This document shows positions 31,281-42,803 of a stretch of 64,000 nt of DNA, one piece after another. Location of the stretch: contig OX030960.1 of assembly GCA_943735955.1 (NCBI GenBank), positions 1,371,634-1,435,633 on the forward strand. The letters run 5' to 3'. Each line of letters starts with the position of its first letter. Within the stretch, counting starts at the first letter, position 1. The notes beneath the pieces were generated by a model. That model was not told the DNA's origin. It searched no databases and saw nothing but the letters and a program-made list of their open reading frames with translations. Origin of the DNA: Piscicola geometra. Its lineage: Eukaryota > Annelida > Clitellata > Hirudinida > Piscicolidae. The position numbers and the translations under genes are program-made.

Positions 31281-32510
31281 ACCCTAAACACCAACATGGG
31301 TCGATTCGACCCATAACATTATTCAATAGTTCAGTGTGTTTTTAATTGTGAAGATATTTTATTTCAATTTTATTAATCTGTCTAATTTTTTATTGACAAT
31401 CCAACACATTTTTCAGATGTGAAATATCATTTATAGTTTCGGTTTTACAGCATTGAAAAAAAAATAACGTTCGCGGTCGCGTGGGTCAAAAGTGAAATAT
31501 TTTTTTTATTTTTTTTTACAAACACAGAGTTAACAGTTTATACATTCATAGTTAGCACAGTTGATACATAATGGATTAAAAAAAATTGAAAAAGTTGGAT
31601 AGTTTTGTTTTGAGTGCACTTTCTGCAGCGAAAGGGATTACCTTTCTTGGCTGATAAGTTTTATATTGACTTTATCATCTAATTCTCCTCCACATAGTTC
31701 TTCTAGCATTTTGAAAAACTGCCTTCTCTTTAAGATTTGTTGGCCAGTAACTTCACGCCAGATGATGAACGAGTTCAAGCTGAAACGTCTATCATGGGCT
31801 AAAAAACACATTTTGGTTAACGCAATGTTCGTTTTCGATTAGTATAGGCCATTCACATTTGATCTAAATGATAACTCCATCCTTTGCCTTGTTGTAGGTC
31901 ATGATGATTTTTGGCTTCTTGGTTTCTTCAACGTCTTCCGCAGTGTGCTCACTCGATAGTAAAAATACTCTCTAATTTTTCTTCGGTGCATAGGAAACCG
32001 AATAAAAATTCGCCAGCTTAACTTTTTTCTGTGAATTCTAGAGGTAATTCTCGAAGATTTTTTCTCATAGTTCCCAATACAGTAAATTCGCTTTTCAAAC
32101 TTTTACCTTTTATCGTTTGAACATCCTACGATTTTATCAAGAATTGTATTTTCAATATAATTTGCCAATTAGATAAAGCTTTCTTATTGAATGACGAAAT
32201 CCAAAAGCTTGAGATCAATGAAGATGATGACATTTCATTGTTTCCAATTTCATCATCAGAAATGTTGTTAATAACAATTTCATTATCGCTTTGAATTGAA
32301 ATGAGGTTCACTAGTTTCTGTAGTTTGTAAACTTGCGCCAACTCAGTATCTTCTTTAGAATCTGTAATATCTTGCCTTGAAACTCGAGCAGTTGGAATAG
32401 GTAAATCATCTCCATAAGGAACTGGTCTCACATCTAATGGAACATTTTTTTCTTTGAGAAAACCCAAGAACCGAGAGTTTTTATGTAAAAATTTAGACAA
32501 GGTAGACAAC
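31281..32510 (-). pseudogene. piggyBac-like transposon relic
   Basis: One end is visible: TTAA (31277-31280) followed by ACCCTAAACACCAACATGGG and TCGATTCGACCCATAAC, which includes a 19-bp palindrome; TTAA targets and such ends are typical of piggyBac. Minus-strand pieces in order: an acidic N-terminal-like region (32509-32150), TMRKNLRELPLEF, FLCTEEKLESIF, KKPKIIMTYNKAKDG (matches the KPxIxxYNxTKGGVD block) and FSLNSFIIWREVTGQQILK. The Asp of the GGVD block is lost and stops intervene. The other terminus is not seen; the sequence runs into the minisatellite at 32697. Confidence 0.7.
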
Positions 32511-32696
32511 CTATTTTTAGACTTGGAGGAGAAAATAATAGAATTTCTTTAAAAAAAGAGTGTTTATTAAAAAAGAGATGCGATAAGAAGAATTTTTTTC
32601 CCATTCATTCAAAGAGGATAAAGAAAGAGTAGATCGATAAGTTCGTTCATGCTTGCGAACTAGTCGCTTAAAAGTCATGCACTTACAATCGGTTCT

Positions 32697-33205
32697 AGGA
32701 TAAAAAATCTTAAAGATAAAAAGTCTTCGGATAAAAAGTCTTCGGATAAAAAGTCTTCGGATAAAAATTCTTCAGATAAAGAGTCTTCGGATAAAAATGT
32801 CTTCGGATAAAAAGTCTTCGGATAAAAGTCTTCGGATAAAAAGTCTTCGGATAAAAAGTCTTCGGATAAAAAGTCTTCGGATAAAAAGTCTTCGGATAAA
32901 AAGTCTTCGGATAAAAAGTCTTCGTATAAAAAGTTTTCGGATAAAAATGTCTTCGGATAAAAAGTCTTCGTATAAAAAGTTTTCGGATAAAAATGTCTTC
33001 GGATAAAAAGTCTTCGGATAAAAATCTTCGGATAAAAAGTCTTTGGATGAAAGTCTTTGGATAAAAAGTCTTTGGATGAAAGTCTTTGGATAAAAAGTCT
33101 TCGGATGAAAAACCTTCGGATGAAAAGTTTCTAGGATAACAAGTCTTAAGGATAACAAGTCTTAAGGATAACAAGTTTTAAAGATAAAAAGTTTTAAGAA
33201 TAAAA
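32697..33205. repeat. 15-bp minisatellite (GGATAAAAAGTCTTC)n
   Basis: About 33 units of GGATAAAAAGTCTTC with drift at both edges (CTTTGGAT, CTTAAGGAT). Long translated frames here (FYPKTFYPKTF) are repeat artefacts. A related array in the opposite orientation (GACTTTTTATCCTTAA) lies at 41688-41965. Confidence 0.95.
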
Positions 33206-33229
33206 AGTCTTAAAACTTAACGAATAAAA

Positions 33230-34652
33230 TGTAATACTTTAATCTAATTTTTGCTCTATTTTTAAGATTAGTCTGATCCAATTGCATGTATCAAACTGCG
33301 AGAACTCTTTTGTGCTACAAGTAACATTATATGCTCGATGTTGATCTGTAACTTCATCAGATGCAAAAAGAGCATTTTCTAAACTTCGGTCTATTAAAAT
33401 TCATCTTAGGACGACTGTGTCTGCTTTTCGTTTGCCAAACCTATTTGAGAATATCTGCTACCAAAACAGCTTTCGCACTTTTTTCAGTGAATGAAATGAT
33501 TTTCAAAAACTGATCGAAAAATATTTTGTATCTGAGAACACATCAAAATTTAGTTTAAACTAAATATTTAAAATATTATAGACTGTTTAGGATCTTATAT
33601 ACCACTTTTTTTTCCTTTTTCCTTCAGTTTAAAAAAGGATGACGTAATTCCAAGAATACTATGCAGCTTAGTTTGTAGTTTTCTTTTATATCATTAATAA
33701 AGTATCTTTAATTATTTATGAATAATAATTGGTAGTTTTGATTTAGCCCATTTACCGCCACTACTCGGAGAAAAATGTTAACATGAATTTTACATTTAGA
33801 CTTGCATATGGTTATAGTAATAACTCAAACAAAATTAGAACAAATTATTTCATAAGTTCTAATGAGGCCAAAATGTTGCGAAAATCTATGCAGTAATAAA
33901 TCATAAATAAGTTGATTCAAACCGCAGTTATTAAAACAGAAATAAATTTCGATTGAACATAGTTCGATACATTTTTCAATTCTAATTATATTATTAGTTA
34001 TAATAATAATAATTATTATTTTTTTATTACAACAAAGAAAAACATTTAAGATAAATTACAACAGCTCAATCATAAACTGTCGCGCTGTTGCAAAAACGAC
34101 ACTAACGCCGAATGTTATCTTTATTTGAATTTAGAATAAATCTATAAGAGATGAAAACAGTATATTTTCTTCAATAAAAACTTCAAATGAAAATCATTTA
34201 CGGTTAGGTATATGAGAGTTTACGGTTGCCGTCAAAGATTCGAACAGGCAACCCCGCTCCCAAAAATTGATTTTAAATGCATTGAAAACTTTGTAAAAGT
34301 TATCTTAAACAAGAAAAATTTAAATTTAAGTATTAACTATCTTTTCACCCTGAAATAAAAATAAAATTAGTATAAAAATACTAAAATCGAACGAAAAAAT
34401 TGAACAATCATCTAAGCGACAAAAGATTTTTTTGAGAAATATTAAATGTGAACAGGAAAAAAAAGATTATAAGAAATACAAAATGTAACTGATGAAATTA
34501 ACATTTCAAATTTATTGTACAAAAAAGGTAAAAAAAACTCGGTTTTAAAACAGCGAAAACGCAACAGTGGCGGTATATAAGTTAAACAATTAATTTTTTT
34601 AACCAAAGTTAAGCCCCTCTAGCATTTTTTTCTGGTTGCGCCTTCGAGTACA
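33230..34652 (+). mobile_element. hAT with CTGGTTGCGCC end, degenerate copy
   Basis: Inverted copy of much of 49574-51654. Shared blocks: TTTCTAAACTTCGG near 33380, ACCACTTTTTTTTCC, GACGTAATTCCAAGAATACT, CCGCCACTACTCGG and AACATTTAAGATAAATTAC. The right end GTTAAGCCCCTCTAGCATTT, then TTTTTCTGGTTGCGCC corresponds to the other copy's left end. A plus-strand remnant of the dimerisation domain (TSSDAKRAFSKLRSIKIHL-like) is at 33350-33415. The left end is lost at the minisatellite. Confidence 0.7.
34202..34262 (-). repeat. SINE-1 head fragment, internally deleted
   Basis: Plus-strand TAGGTATATGAGAGTTTACGG, AAGATTCGAACAGGC (B box) and CCCCGCTCCC match SINE-1, but the A-box segment between is missing. 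It lies within the hAT copy 33230-34652. Confidence 0.65.
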
Positions 34653-34659
34653 ACCAACT

Positions 34660-36530
34660 TGTGAAAAATATAATTTATATTAGTTTCAAATAGACGCTAC
34701 TTTTGAATACAAACATCCATGGTTGAAATACTATTCAATTGCATTTTTATATTTTTCAGAAAGATTACAAAATATCTTGAAGCGTCTCTTTTGTGATTGT
34801 ATTCGCCTTTTGTGGCCGCTTGAGATGTTTCCCTCATTAACTAGCCTAACTCTGATTTATATCCCGCCTAACGAACGTTCATTCGTATAACAACGCTGTT
34901 TGTAATCGTCGAATTCAATGCAGGCACTTGCCTTCCTTGCTAAAAAATATTTGCTGCTGCTGCTGTTTGCTGGACGGAGATTCGTCGGGGCTAAAAGGGG
35001 TTGAAAAAGACAATGATGGAAAGTATCATGAAAAATATGATGATAAAGTCAAAACATAAATATATATAAAAACAATAAAACTGTAATTCTTAAAAGTAAT
35101 CCAAAGAACAAAACGCAAGACTCTTTTGCAAGACAAGGTGTATCAATGATCAAATGCATGGCAAACGAGGCCGAGTGCTCAGTGGGCTTTAGTGTTAGGT
35201 CTGCTTACTGCACTGTTTATGGCCAGTCCACTTACTCTTAATTAGCACCGCTTTTTGTCTGCTTTTTTTCTGTCTGTCTTTATATTCGATTAATGTATCT
35301 ATTTTGTCTATCAATTAATTTTATTTGTTTATTAGCTTCTTTCATTTTATTTTCTAACTACAGTAAAACTTCCCTTATGCAAACCCTCCCAAAAGTGGAA
35401 TCACCTTTTAATCGAACGATTTCAAAAGAAGAAAGTATTTTTGCATTGAAATCACCTCTCTATCGCGTATTAAGGACAAGCTTATACGTAAAAAGTAACC
35501 CATTTACGCGGAATTTTTGTTTACATTTTGAGCTTTTTTAAAATAATTAGTATCCGTGCACGTCCTTGATCACTCAATATATATTTTTTCCCTTTAAGAC
35601 TTGAGTACACACGTTTTTATTGAGAAGCCTTACGTGTTGATGTTTATTCTACATTCATTAAACAAAGAAAAAATTGGTAAATCTAGGATACATGAAAAAA
35701 TTTACTTCATAGTGGTAGAAATTACTTTTTCTTCTATTGGGTGGGAGAATAATCATCGATTTCAAAATTTCCAAACGAGCACTGAGATCACTGAAGTGGT
35801 AAATAAGGACTGCTGCTGTTTTGGAAATAAGTCCGAATTTGTTGTTTTTGTAGAAAATCAGCCCGCTGTATACCTTTCTTTGCTCAAAGTAGAAAAAACT
35901 CATTGTATCGGTTCCAGAGTTTTTCGGATCTCGGGAGACACCAGCTAAATACACACGTCAAGTGCATGTTCAACTACACTAGAATTTCCACCATTAAATC
36001 TTTAAAAAACTGATATATCTTTTTATCTGTTTTAACCAATTTAAGAAATATTTTCATGGCACCGCTTAAGCCCGGTGTAGTTTAGGAGACACAAATATTT
36101 TTTTAGCATTTTTCTATTATAATATTTTATTAAGTATTTAATTTATTAACCTTAGTATTGTAAAATCTGAGTAAATTGAATCAAGTGAGCTGCGACATAA
36201 AAGAGAAAACCTTCCATAGCAGCAGTAGTTCCAGTGTTGGCAAGGCCTTCTCCTTCACCCTCTATCGCAGCCTCAGCACCAGTTGCAAGACAGAAAATTG
36301 AGAAAAATTGTGGTTTGTGGTTTTGATGATGATGTGGTGATGATTGTGCTGTAGTATGAGTGTTTGTGATGATTGAATTTTTTATTGATGGAGGTAGTGA
36401 TTTTTTGGCGGTGATTGTCATGGTGGTGTGGGTGAGATTGGATTATTGAGATTGATTGTTTGTTTTGTTTTTTTATTTAAATTGATATATACACATATAT
36501 TGGGACTGGTCTAAATTTATTTTACAAATT
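34660..36530. other. Stretch without recognised gene
   Basis: No repeat shared with the window and no domain. The minus-strand frame at 36152-36421 has a Gly/Glu-Ala stretch and a hydrophobic end (GFLFYVAAHLIQF) but no cysteine module and no clear splice context, so I do not call it. Frames at 35293-35541 and 35601-35948 show no recognisable motif. Confidence 0.4.
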
Positions 36531-36534
36531 TATA

Positions 36535-36600
36535 TGAAAGCACTTTTGAATTAGATAAAAAGCGCTATACAAATGCCTGTGATTGATTGATTGATTGATA
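36535..36600 (+). repeat. LINE/SINE 3' tail with (GATT)n
   Basis: AAAGCACTTTTGAATTAG, AAAAAGCGCTATACAAATG and CCTG(TGATTGAT)n: a variant of the GCGCTATA...(GATT)n terminus found on the CR1/L2-like LINE. Confidence 0.55.
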
Positions 36601-36777
36601 CAACGGCATCCGCTGCTTTCTGCATTTTTGCTGAAGCTGAGGCACGGAGAAGATCATGTCGACTGTGGATCTTCCTGATCTGAAGCCGCATTGCGATTCA
36701 GGATATACGCGACTTGGAGACGGTTGAGGACAACGCGGGCGAAAGCTTTACTTACAACGCTACCAGTGATTAATTAT
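36599..36777 (-). pseudogene. LINE RT fragment (same family as 19.6-23.5 kb)
   Basis: Minus strand: VVSKAFARVVLNRLQV, then STMIFSVPQLQQKCRKQRM and PLY. This matches the RT block SVVSKAFARVVLKGFQV...FSVRQLQEKCREQRMPLY of the LINE at 21975-22145. Both flanks are other repeats, so it is a scrap of about 180 bases. Confidence 0.8.
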
Positions 36778-36889
36778 TTCTGGTGGAATAGTCTGACTGA
36801 CTGACTGACATAGTCAAAATTTTATAAATTTAAAATATTATTTTTATATTTTAATCAATTAAAATAAATACTATAATATATTTATATTT

Positions 36890-37295
36890 TTGAGATTTCC
36901 TACATTTGCTAAAAAATAGTTAAAATAATTATTTAGCCTTATATAAAAAGCACTTCTTCCTCCAGTGGGAGCTTGCAAGATTTGCACTGGTACACAATCT
37001 GATGCCCTAGCACTTCTTTCTCCAGATTATTCATGTCTTCTATTTGATATTTTAGAATTAATTATTCTCTTAGTATTTGTTAATTAAAATTGTTTCTAAA
37101 ATTCGTTAAATGTAAAATATTATTTTTATATTTTAATAAATTAATAAAATAAATACTATATTATATTTATATTTTTGATATTTCCTACATTTGCTAAAAA
37201 AATAGTTGAAATAATTAATTAGTTTTATATAAAAAGCACTTCTTCCTCCAGTGGGAGCTTGCAAGCTGGTATTTGATATTTTCCATACTAGCTAA
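36890..37295. repeat. Tandem copies of an AGCACTTCTTCC-containing repeat
   Basis: Two units about 290 bases apart share TTTCCTACATTTGCTAAAAAA, TTATATAAAAAGCACTTC and TTCCTCCAGTGGGAGCTTGCA. Further copies lie at 41100-41660 and, inverted, at 47825-47890. No coding; it looks like a locally amplified non-coding repeat flanking LINE ends. Confidence 0.75.
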
Positions 37296-37479
37296 AAAAT
37301 ATAAAAAAAGCCATCACAACGTCACCATCATCCAAGTCTACGCACCAACATCAGACTACGAAGATGAAGTGATAGAACAATTCTATGAAGAACTAGAACT
37401 TAAAAAAGCTCTAAAAAAACATACTCATAGTACAAGGCGATAAGAACACGAAATTAAAACCTGATGCCTTCCAAGTGTG

Positions 37480-37680
37480 TAACAACTTTCGGCTTGACCA
37501 ATAATGAAAGGTCCTAGGTTCAAGTGCAACCAATGCCCTAGTAACCCATAGGCGAAAATGAAAATATGCAGCTTAAGTGGCTTGGAAACTCGTTCGGGTT
37601 ATACGCCATTATAATAATGATCGTCATTATTGTTATTATTATTATGATTCTTATTATTATTATTATTATTATTATTTAGA
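37480..37680 (+). mobile_element. SINE-2 with (TTA)n tail
   Basis: Head contains AGGTTCAAGTGCAACC (B-box-like), then CCTAGTAACCCATAGGCG, GCTTAAGTGGCTTGGAAAC, CGTTCGGGTTATACGCC and a long (ATT)n tail. It interrupts the LINE endonuclease frame between NTK and WAGTVG. The other copy is the minus-strand fragment at 25010-25118. Confidence 0.7.
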
Positions 37681-37754
37681 CTGGGCAGGCACTGTAGGGC
37701 GATTCGGCACAGGATAAAACCACAACAAGAGACTGCGACTTCTAGAGTTTGCAA

Positions 37755-39197
37755 TAGAGGTCGGACATGGGCGCTTTTTCGTTCCCGGTTCCGTCCCGTT
37801 CCCGAAATTTGTTTTCCCGTCCCGTCCCGTTCCCGATGAGACATCAGAATTTTGATTCCCGTCCCGTTCTCGAAATTTGTTTTCCCGTCCCGTCCCGTTC
37901 CCGATGAGACATCAGAATTTTGATTCCCGTCCCGTTCCGTTCCCGAAATTTGTTTTCCCGTCCCGTCCCGTTCCCAATGAAACATCAGAATTTTGATTCC
38001 CGTCCCGTCCCGTTCCCGCAACTCGATTCCCGGTCCCGACCCGTTCCCGAAACTTTTTTGTTTTTTTATTCATTTTCGCTGCTGTTTTCACTAGTCCCAA
38101 TCTTTCTAGTTCTAACATTTCTTAAAAATTATTATTTGAAAGTCAGAGAATATTTCTTTTAAAGAAATAAAGAAAAACACGATTTAAATTTCAAATATTT
38201 TTTCAAATAAAAGTTAGTCATTGTTTTTGAGTATTTCAATCAAGTTTTTATTGCTTTTCACACGGGTTAAACCATTAAGAGTTTCAGCTTTCAAATGAGA
38301 TGATTTTGGGTATGAAGTTAAACGACCACATATTGAAAAATTCCGTTCACAGGGAATATAACTTGCAGATATACTAAACAAAATTTTGGCTACTTCTTGT
38401 AGTATTTGAAAATTGCTCATTTTACTCAAATAAAATAAAACATCATAATAATCTTCAATTTTCTTCGTTCATTATTATTAATTCTTCGATAATGTTAGAA
38501 ATATGTTTTTTGACAACATTCTTATTTTCCACAACTGCAAATATAAAATTATTCGTATAATTTGATAGTATAATAATTCTATTATAATTTTTACGTTATA
38601 AAAACAAACATAATAAGTCTAAATAACCATCATTTGTTTTTTTTCTCAACGCACTGCAGCTTGGGATGGCTGTACAACATAGAATTACATTTTCTCTAAT
38701 GAAAGTCTTGGTATTTATTTCTTTTCTATCCCAAACTTTTTGCCTATTATTCTCTCATACTGGGGATGCAACAGACATGCTGTCATATGAATAAGATCAA
38801 TGGGAATCTTTTCTTTTGTCGAAATAATCAACTGAGCAATCATTTGGAAATTAATCATTCAAATTCAAAGTATTAATTTATAAAATAAAAATAATATAAC
38901 TGACCATTTTGATTTAATCTGACAAGTTTTCATCATCACCCAGTTGTTCTAATCTCCCTAATATTTGGACTCACCATGGCAACTTCAAATGTAGTGTTGG
39001 AGATTTTGACATTAGCAATGGTGGCTTCGTTATACATTTCTATTGCATTTAATACTTATTTTAGGTACGGAGTATCGATGAGATAAAGATTTCCCTACTA
39101 CGAAGTTCCTGTTCCCGTCCCGAAAACCTATTCCCGGTTCCCGACTTTTCCCGTCCCGAAATTAATATTCATTCCCGTTCCCGCGATCCGACCTCTA
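37755..39197 (-). mobile_element. hAT element (TAGAGGTCGGA ends), copy 2
   Basis: Perfect 8-bp duplication GTTTGCAA at 37747-37754 and 39198-39205; ends TAGAGGTCGGA and TCCGACCTCTA. Subterminal runs of CCCGTCCCGTTCCCG fill about 280 bases on the left. It is inserted in the LINE endonuclease: the frame before (LLEFA) continues after it. 1443 bp; non-autonomous, retaining only a transposase C-terminal frame. Confidence 0.93.
38214..38429 (-). pseudogene. hAT dimerisation domain remnant
   Basis: A 71-codon frame: LQEVAKILFSISASYIPCER, NFSICGRLTSYPKSSHLKAE, TLNGLTRVKSN. The S-A-S-x-x-P-C-E-R-x-F-S-x-x-G core is diagnostic of hAT C termini. The catalytic core is absent. It belongs to the element at 37755-39197. 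Confidence 0.8.
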
Positions 39198-39899
39198 GTT
39201 TGCAAGAAGCCATCAACTCACATTAGTCAACACTCTTCACCAACACAAAAAATCAAGAACAACAACCTGGCATTTTCCAAAAAGTCATATACACAACTAA
39301 ATTGACTTCATCATGATGCCACAATGATTCAAATCAAACATCAACAAGGCGAACAAAAGATCGTTTCCTGGGGCAGACGTTGGCAGTGACAACAACTTAG
39401 TTCTCAGCACCACCAACAAACCTCGCATTAGATTTGATCTAGAGAAACTGAAGGAACCTACCGTTGCAAAAGCATTCAAGACTTAACCTCGTCGACTTGG
39501 ACATCGACACCCTTGCCAACAATATGAAAGACGTCCTGCTATCATCAGCCAAAGAAATTCTAGGCAAAGAAGGTTATAAGATGACTACTGCGGTCATGCA
39601 ACTAGGTAACAAGACAAGAAAACTAAGACCCAAAAAGAACACCAACCAGTTTTTTCAGTCAGAATACCAAAGAGCAAACCGAGAAGAGCGGATGTAGATG
39701 AAAAAAGTTAAAGAAGAGTGGATTGAAGACCAATGCAGCAAATTTGAAAGAGTTTAAGACTAGTAACTGCAACTTCCAGTGCAAGAGGGCTTATAGCACT
39801 CTCAAGGCCTTCACAAAGACAAGTCTTCCCAAAACAAAGATTATTGCAAACGCACAAGGAAAGGTTCTGACAGAAAGTTGATTCATCACTTAAGCTAAA

Positions 39900-41030
39900 A
39901 AAAAATGTATGCTTCTTGGTCGTGGTCTTCAAGGGAATAATATTTAAAGAAAAATACGTGATTAATTTCAAACACAATAATTGTATTAATCTTTTTTAAT
40001 TGAGCAAATAGTTTTTCAGATTATCAGTGAACACTGACAGCCATAAAGCTTCATCTAAAAAACAATATACAATTTTCAAACTAAATTTTTTTGTAGTTTT
40101 ATTTTTTCTCTCTTTTTTTCACACAATATATGCTGCGTAATTGAGAAATTTAAAATCAATTTAAAAAAAAAAGCTTGTATGACGGCCATTTAGATCTCCG
40201 TAACTTAATTTTTTTCTCTAAAATGGCTATTTTTACTTCATGAAATGGTTTTTGAAAATAATGTATTTAATATTCAATTACTTTTTAATGTTAAAACTTT
40301 AATTATTTTAAAAAGACCCAGTGTTGTAGAAGAATCTATATTAACAAGCAGATCAAGATAGTGTATTAATGTCACGATCACCATTATGAGAATCGAGACA
40401 AATAGTGCTATTTTACTAGTTTAGAAGCTTTATGAAATAAATTATTAGACGATGCTTATGTCAAAATTCTCTTCATTCAATGCATTCTTCAATTAATATT
40501 ATAAAAATGCTACAAAAACTACAGTCAATTCGTGACACCTAATACTAGTATTATGAGAATCGGGACACATGTGTTAACGTCATGGTGTGCATGATATAAA
40601 ATAATGATATAGTTTTACGAAAAATAAAACAAGAGTCCAATATTTGACATTTGCCTTTCTTTACACATGAAATGAATTCAGAAAAACATAAATCTAAATA
40701 TATATTATTTGAGATTTGTAAAAGAAATTTAAGACATGCGTTTTTAGCTTATTTTCAATTTTTAAATAGCTATAAAGTATAATATCGTAGTATTTATTAT
40801 ATATATTTTAAATGGATAATATTTTATAATCCTTTTCTTCAAAAAAATTGCATCTAGTCTTGGATACGTTTTCCATTCTTTTTAAAAAAGTAGAACACTG
40901 CAAACCGTAAGTCTGTAATCGATTCTGGATTAACCTACTTATTTACAAGAGTTTAACTTAAAGATAATTTTTTTACTTTATTATTGATCAATAATTAATA
41001 TAATATAATAATAATAATTACATTGGCTAT
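39900..41030. other. Stretch without recognised gene
   Basis: AT-rich. ATTATGAGAATCGNGACA recurs at 40383 and 40550, suggesting a small local duplication. No coding or RNA gene seen. Confidence 0.4.
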
Positions 41031-41099
41031 AGAATATTTAAAATAATTCATTAGTATCTTCTTAGTATTTAGGTTTTTATTTGTTCTAACAATTTTTTA

Positions 41100-41660
41100 C
41101 ATGCATTAAAATGAATAAAATTATATAAAGAGCACTTCTTCCTCAAGTGGGTGCTTGCAAGCTTTGCACTGGTGCTCAATTCACGCATTCTATTTGATAC
41201 TTCCTACATTTACTACAAAGTATGTGAAATAGTTAATTAGTCTTAAATAAAAAGCACTTCTTCCTTCATTGGAAGCTTGCAAGCTTTGCACTGGTGCTCA
41301 ATCTGAAGCACTAACACTTCTTCTTTCAGATTATTTATGTTTGAAATTGATTATTTGATATTTCTTCTTCTTAGAATTTTTTCATTAAAATTGTTTTTGA
41401 AAATTATTTTTAATTTATTAAAATTAATAAAATTATATAAAAAGCACTTCTTTCCTATTGTTCCTATTTTCATGGGAGCTCTATAATCTAATCACATTTC
41501 TCACAAAACTCAGAAAGTTTCATGTTTTCATTTGATATTTACCACATTAGCTAAAAAATAATTATAATTAGAAAATAATTAGTTAGTCTCTTTTATTATG
41601 TATTAATAAAAAAATTTTAACATGATTTTAAATTAATTAAAATTAATAAAATTATATAAA
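41100..41660. repeat. Tandem AGCACTTCTTCC repeats, second cluster
   Basis: Three degraded units of TATATAAAAAGCACTTCTTC, AGTGGGTGCTTGCAAGC and TTTGCACTGGTGCTCAAT, related to 36890-37295. Confidence 0.7.
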
Positions 41661-41687
41661 AAGTTTTTTCCATGAATTTCTCTTTTT

Positions 41688-41965
41688 GAAGACTTTTTAT
41701 CCTGAAGACTTTTATCCTGAAGACTTTTTAGCCTGAAGACTTTTTATCCTTAAGACTTTTTATCCTTAAGACTTTTCATCCTTAAGACTTTTTATCCTTA
41801 AGACTTTTTATTCTCAAGACTTTTTATCCTTAAGACTTTTTATCCGAAGACTTTTTATCCTTAAGACTTTTTATCCTTAAGACTTTTTATCCTAAGACTT
41901 TTTATCCTTGAGACTTTTCATCCTTGAGACATTTTATCCTTAAGACTTTATCCTTAAGACTTTGG
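41688..41965. repeat. 15-16-bp minisatellite (GACTTTTTATCCTTAA)n
   Basis: About 17 units of GACTTTTTATCCTTAA with variants (CCGAA, CCTGAA). It is the reverse-complement relative of the array at 32697-33205. Confidence 0.95.
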
Positions 41966-41967
41966 AG

Positions 41968-42470
41968 TAACCCTACCGAAAGATTGAACAAGCACCACAT
42001 AGATGAAAACTAAAATCTCAACGGTAACTGCAGCAATGGCCAGACTTAATCGGTTATGGTTAAGTAATTCTATCAGCTTCTCTGTCAGATACAGACTCTC
42101 CAAGTCACTGGTGCTCAGAATCCTACTTTACGGATGTAAGAGCTTAAAGCGGAAACAGAACGCAAGATACAGGTCTTTGAATCTAACTGTTTTCGTAAAC
42201 TCCACGGCATCTCTTACTTGGAGCACAGAACCAACAACAACGTCCATCAGATTTCAAGAGCAATAGTTGGACAAGAATCTTTTTTAGCAAACGGCGAAAA
42301 GTGTCTTGGTTTGGCCACGTCGTCAGACACGATTTACTGTCGTCTAGGCTGACAGAAAAAGTGCTGGATGTACAATGTGAAAGAGTGGACGTTAATCCTA
42401 TTGAGCAGTCTTTTTAACGCTGCTAACAACTTTCTAATTCTCCCACCAACGACTAACTCAGTCACGGACA
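41968..42470 (+). pseudogene. LINE RT C-terminal fragment
   Basis: MKTKISTVTAAMARLNRLW, FSVRYRLSKSLVLRILLYGC, then frameshifted CFRKLHGISYLEHRTNNNVH-like and VSWFGHVVRHD pieces. This is the end of an RT LINE (IKxRIxxATAAMARLxRxW...LLYGCE...WFGHVxRHD). It ends near ACATGATGATGATGG. Confidence 0.7.
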
Positions 42471-42481
42471 TGATGATGATG

Positions 42482-42605
42482 GATTAGGGTCCAAAATAGA
42501 CTTTACGCCATAATAGACCTTGGACGAAATAGACCTTAACCAAAATAGGCCTCGGAGGAAATAGACCTTAAATCCTACTCAAAATAGACCTTGGACAAAA
42601 TATCC
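42482..42605. repeat. Degenerate tandem repeat AAATAGACCTTGGACG
   Basis: Six drifted units of about 17 bases (CAAAATAGACTTTACG, AATAGACCTTGGACGA, CAAAATAGGCCTCGGAG). No coding. Confidence 0.65.
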
Positions 42606-42648
42606 CTCAAGGTCCATATTTTAGAAATGCAGTTCATTATTATTTTTT

Positions 42649-42803
42649 TATGGTCTGTATTACTCACAGCCTAACAGACGCAGGCCATGTTACAATGGCT
42701 TTTAGAACCATGGTTCTTATGCGCCAGAGACGCCATCCCACACGACGTACACATCTCTCAATGCAGACGTCGCAAACACCGCATCCTATACATTAGGTAT
42801 AGG
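42649..42803 (-). mobile_element. SINE-1, 3' part of a copy split by an hAT
   Basis: Plus-strand ACTCACAGCCTAACAGACGC, AACCATGGTTCTTATGCGCC and CACACGACGTACACATC, ending CATTAGGTATAGG. The remainder of the same copy resumes at 51685 after 8.9 kb; GGTATAGG is duplicated at the break. Confidence 0.88.

Larger units (their letters stand above)
37296..39890 (+). pseudogene. LINE endonuclease and linker, split by a SINE and an hAT
   Basis: The coding pieces read through the insertions: HNVTIIQVYAPTSDYEDEV and IEQFYEEL (37318-37400), IVQGDKNTK (endonuclease motif), then after the SINE WAGTVGRFG and RLRLLEFA (to 37754), then after the hAT INKANKRSFPGADVGSDNNL, PRIRFDLEKLKEPTVAKAF and DIDTLANNMKDVLLSSAKEI. 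The endonuclease SDH is SDN here. The RT is absent. The family differs from that at 19.6 kb; its RT end may be the piece at 41968-42470. Dead. Confidence 0.75.

Noticed and set aside
32710..33174. 154- and 128-residue Phe/Tyr/Pro/Lys repeat frames
   Set aside because: Translation of the 15-bp minisatellite.
36152..36421. Minus-strand frame with hydrophobic end as a receptor GPI-signal exon
   Set aside because: It lies upstream of exons 3-7, has no module cysteines and no convincing splice sites.
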